A stretch of DNA of 14,900 bases, from the NCBI GenBank assembly GCA_013298375.1, contig JAAFHM010000058.1, positions 1-14,900 on the forward strand, written 5' to 3'. Source of the stretch: Ignavibacteria bacterium (GTDB lineage: Bacteria > Bacteroidota > Ignavibacteria > Kapaibacteriales > UBA4661). The notes below the pieces were generated by a model. It was not told where the DNA came from and made no database searches. It saw only the letters and a list, made by a program, of their open reading frames with translations. This document shows, in pieces, positions 13,856 through 14,900 of this stretch (its first letter is position 1; every line of letters starts with the position of its first letter). Both the position numbers and the translations under genes were made by a program.

Positions 13856-14900
13856 TTATCTTGAAATGGGTTTGGCAAAAAGTTCTTCAAATCGCTGACG
13901 GAGTGCTTCTTCCCCGTGTGTGATGGTGCATCCAATTGGTACAACCGCAAGCGTAAGCGACTCTTGTGCAAATATATGACGAAAACGACGAAGTTTCACA
14001 AGGTCTTTTTCTGTTGTTGCAATAATCGATTGTTGATTCCCTTTGGCTGTATGAACAATAGTCTTGATATGGCTGTGAGTATATCGAATGTGGTCTCGAA
14101 ATGTGAGAACTCCTCCCAACTCAACACCCATTATTTGTAATGAATGATGAAAACGTTCAGGATTGGCAATACCGGAAACAGCACATACTTTTTGTGGTAG
14201 AGATATTTTTTGTCCCTCAATATCGTATAGACCTAGCGGATGTGTTTCGGCTTCGAGGATAAGCGATTCGGGGTGTATGAAGGAATACATTGGATGATGA
14301 GCTTCAATGGGTCTTGCTCCGTTCATAAAACAAATAATCGCCGCTCGTCGTAACGACTCAAGTGGTTCTCTCAGCCTTCCTAACGGAAGAAGATATTGAT
14401 GCTTTAATGTGTAGGAATCCAGCAACACAATATCTATATCGCGGCTTAAATGACGATGCTGAAAACCATCATCCAAAACAATACAGTTCGCCTTATAGCG
14501 TTGTATCGCAAGAAGGCTGCCTTTCGTACGATCTTCGTGAACAATCACTGGCACGGTTGGAAATGCCAGAGCATGAAGCAAGGGTTCATCTCCGCAAAAC
14601 TCGGCATCCTCTGTTCTGAGTGCTACACCATCGGAAACAATAATCTCGCCCTTTGTTTTTCGTCCATATCCGCGACTCACAACTGCTGGGTGCGTTGAAG
14701 GAAAATGCTCTTGTAATAAGCGTAGTATTGCTTGAGTAAAAGGGGTTTTTCCCGTTCCCCCTGTTGAAATATTTCCCACACAAATTACTGGAACAGCAAT
14801 AGCATTGATGGAGATTTTGCCCGTATCAAAGCGTTTATTCCGCCATCCAATAACAAAACCATATACCTTTGCTACCCAATGGAGAGATAGTTTTTTCCAC
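13856..14900 (-). CDS. lpxK: Tetraacyldisaccharide 4'-kinase (start beyond the right edge)
   Basis: LpxK phosphorylates the 4' position of the tetraacyldisaccharide 1-phosphate precursor of lipid A, at the inner membrane. The minus-strand frame is open to the window edge. About 347 residues are visible, so few N-terminal residues should be missing for a family of about 330-360. An internal GTG at 14779 is not the start: the 40 residues before it keep family character (RNKRFDTGKI, then VPVICVGNISTGGTGKTP). GGTGKTP is the Walker A P-loop. SRGYGRKTKG and DDGFQHRHLSRDIDIVLLD are the other LpxK signatures, the latter holding the Asp proposed as catalytic. CAVSGIANPERF and ATTEKDLVKL mark the second lobe. 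It is the strongest evidence that the organism makes lipopolysaccharide. Confidence 0.95.
   Translation of the reverse strand, partial: WKKLSLHWVAKVYGFVIGWRNKRFDTGKISINAIAVPVICVGNISTGGTGKTPFTQAILRLLQEHFPSTHPAVVSRGYGRKTKGEIIVSDGVALRTEDAEFCGDEPLLHALAFPTVPVIVHEDRTKGSLLAIQRYKANCIVLDDGFQHRHLSRDIDIVLLDSYTLKHQYLLPLGRLREPLESLRRAAIICFMNGARPIEAHHPMYSFIHPESLILEAETHPLGLYDIEGQKISLPQKVCAVSGIANPERFHHSLQIMGVELGGVLTFRDHIRYTHSHIKTIVHTAKGNQQSIIATTEKDLVKLRRFRHIFAQESLTLAVVPIGCTITHGEEALRQRFEELFAKPISR

Noticed and set aside
13852..13971. Extended N-terminus of the rhomboid protein
   Set aside because: It overlaps the conserved end of lpxK in another frame and adds polar residues unlike a rhomboid first segment. 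The ATG at 13851 leads directly into TM1.

Overview
The window looks like chromosomal DNA from a diderm (Gram-negative-type) bacterium of intermediate GC content. The envelope genes point that way: lpxK for lipid A, a lipoprotein with a lipobox, and the start of a protein that resembles Bacteroidota/Chlorobiota outer-membrane beta-barrels. I infer the FCB group (Bacteroidota, Chlorobiota, Ignavibacteria, Kapabacteria side), but only weakly, because there is no rRNA or other marker. Most genes are housekeeping. I see no insertion sequence, prophage, CRISPR array, tRNA or rRNA.

Layout, left to right. Positions 1-1614 (minus strand) hold the 5' end of an exported, probably outer-membrane protein and, upstream of it, a surface lipoprotein of about 461 aa. 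Positions 1740-3233 (minus) hold glycogen synthase glgA, with a near-consensus promoter in front and a hairpin terminator behind. A gene-free stretch of about 600 bp follows and carries an iterated inverted repeat. Positions 3835-6129 (plus) hold purL, which meets an MscS-type mechanosensitive channel gene (6153-7325, minus) tail to tail. Positions 7490-12298 (plus) look like one transcription unit: purB, a GAF/SpoIIE-type PP2C phosphatase, a DinB-fold protein, an unrecognised 160-aa protein made of two related halves, and a Gly/Ser/Arg-rich membrane protein. It ends at a strong Rho-independent terminator at 12327-12372. Positions 12508-13197 (plus) hold a CADD-type di-metal oxygenase. Positions 13228-14900 (minus) hold lpxK, which runs off the right edge, with a rhomboid protease gene 4 nt downstream.

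How the genes work together. PurL (step 4) and PurB (steps 8 and 11) belong to de novo purine synthesis but are not adjacent. GlgA builds glycogen. LpxK, the lipoprotein, MscS, the rhomboid and the Gly/Ser-rich protein all act at the envelope. The most interesting gene is the CADD homologue. Every residue I recall as essential in the chlamydial self-sacrificing p-aminobenzoate synthase is present at a constant offset, so this organism may make the folate precursor pABA by that unusual route. Several genes start at codons internal to the longest open frame, and the chosen starts are explained in each entry.
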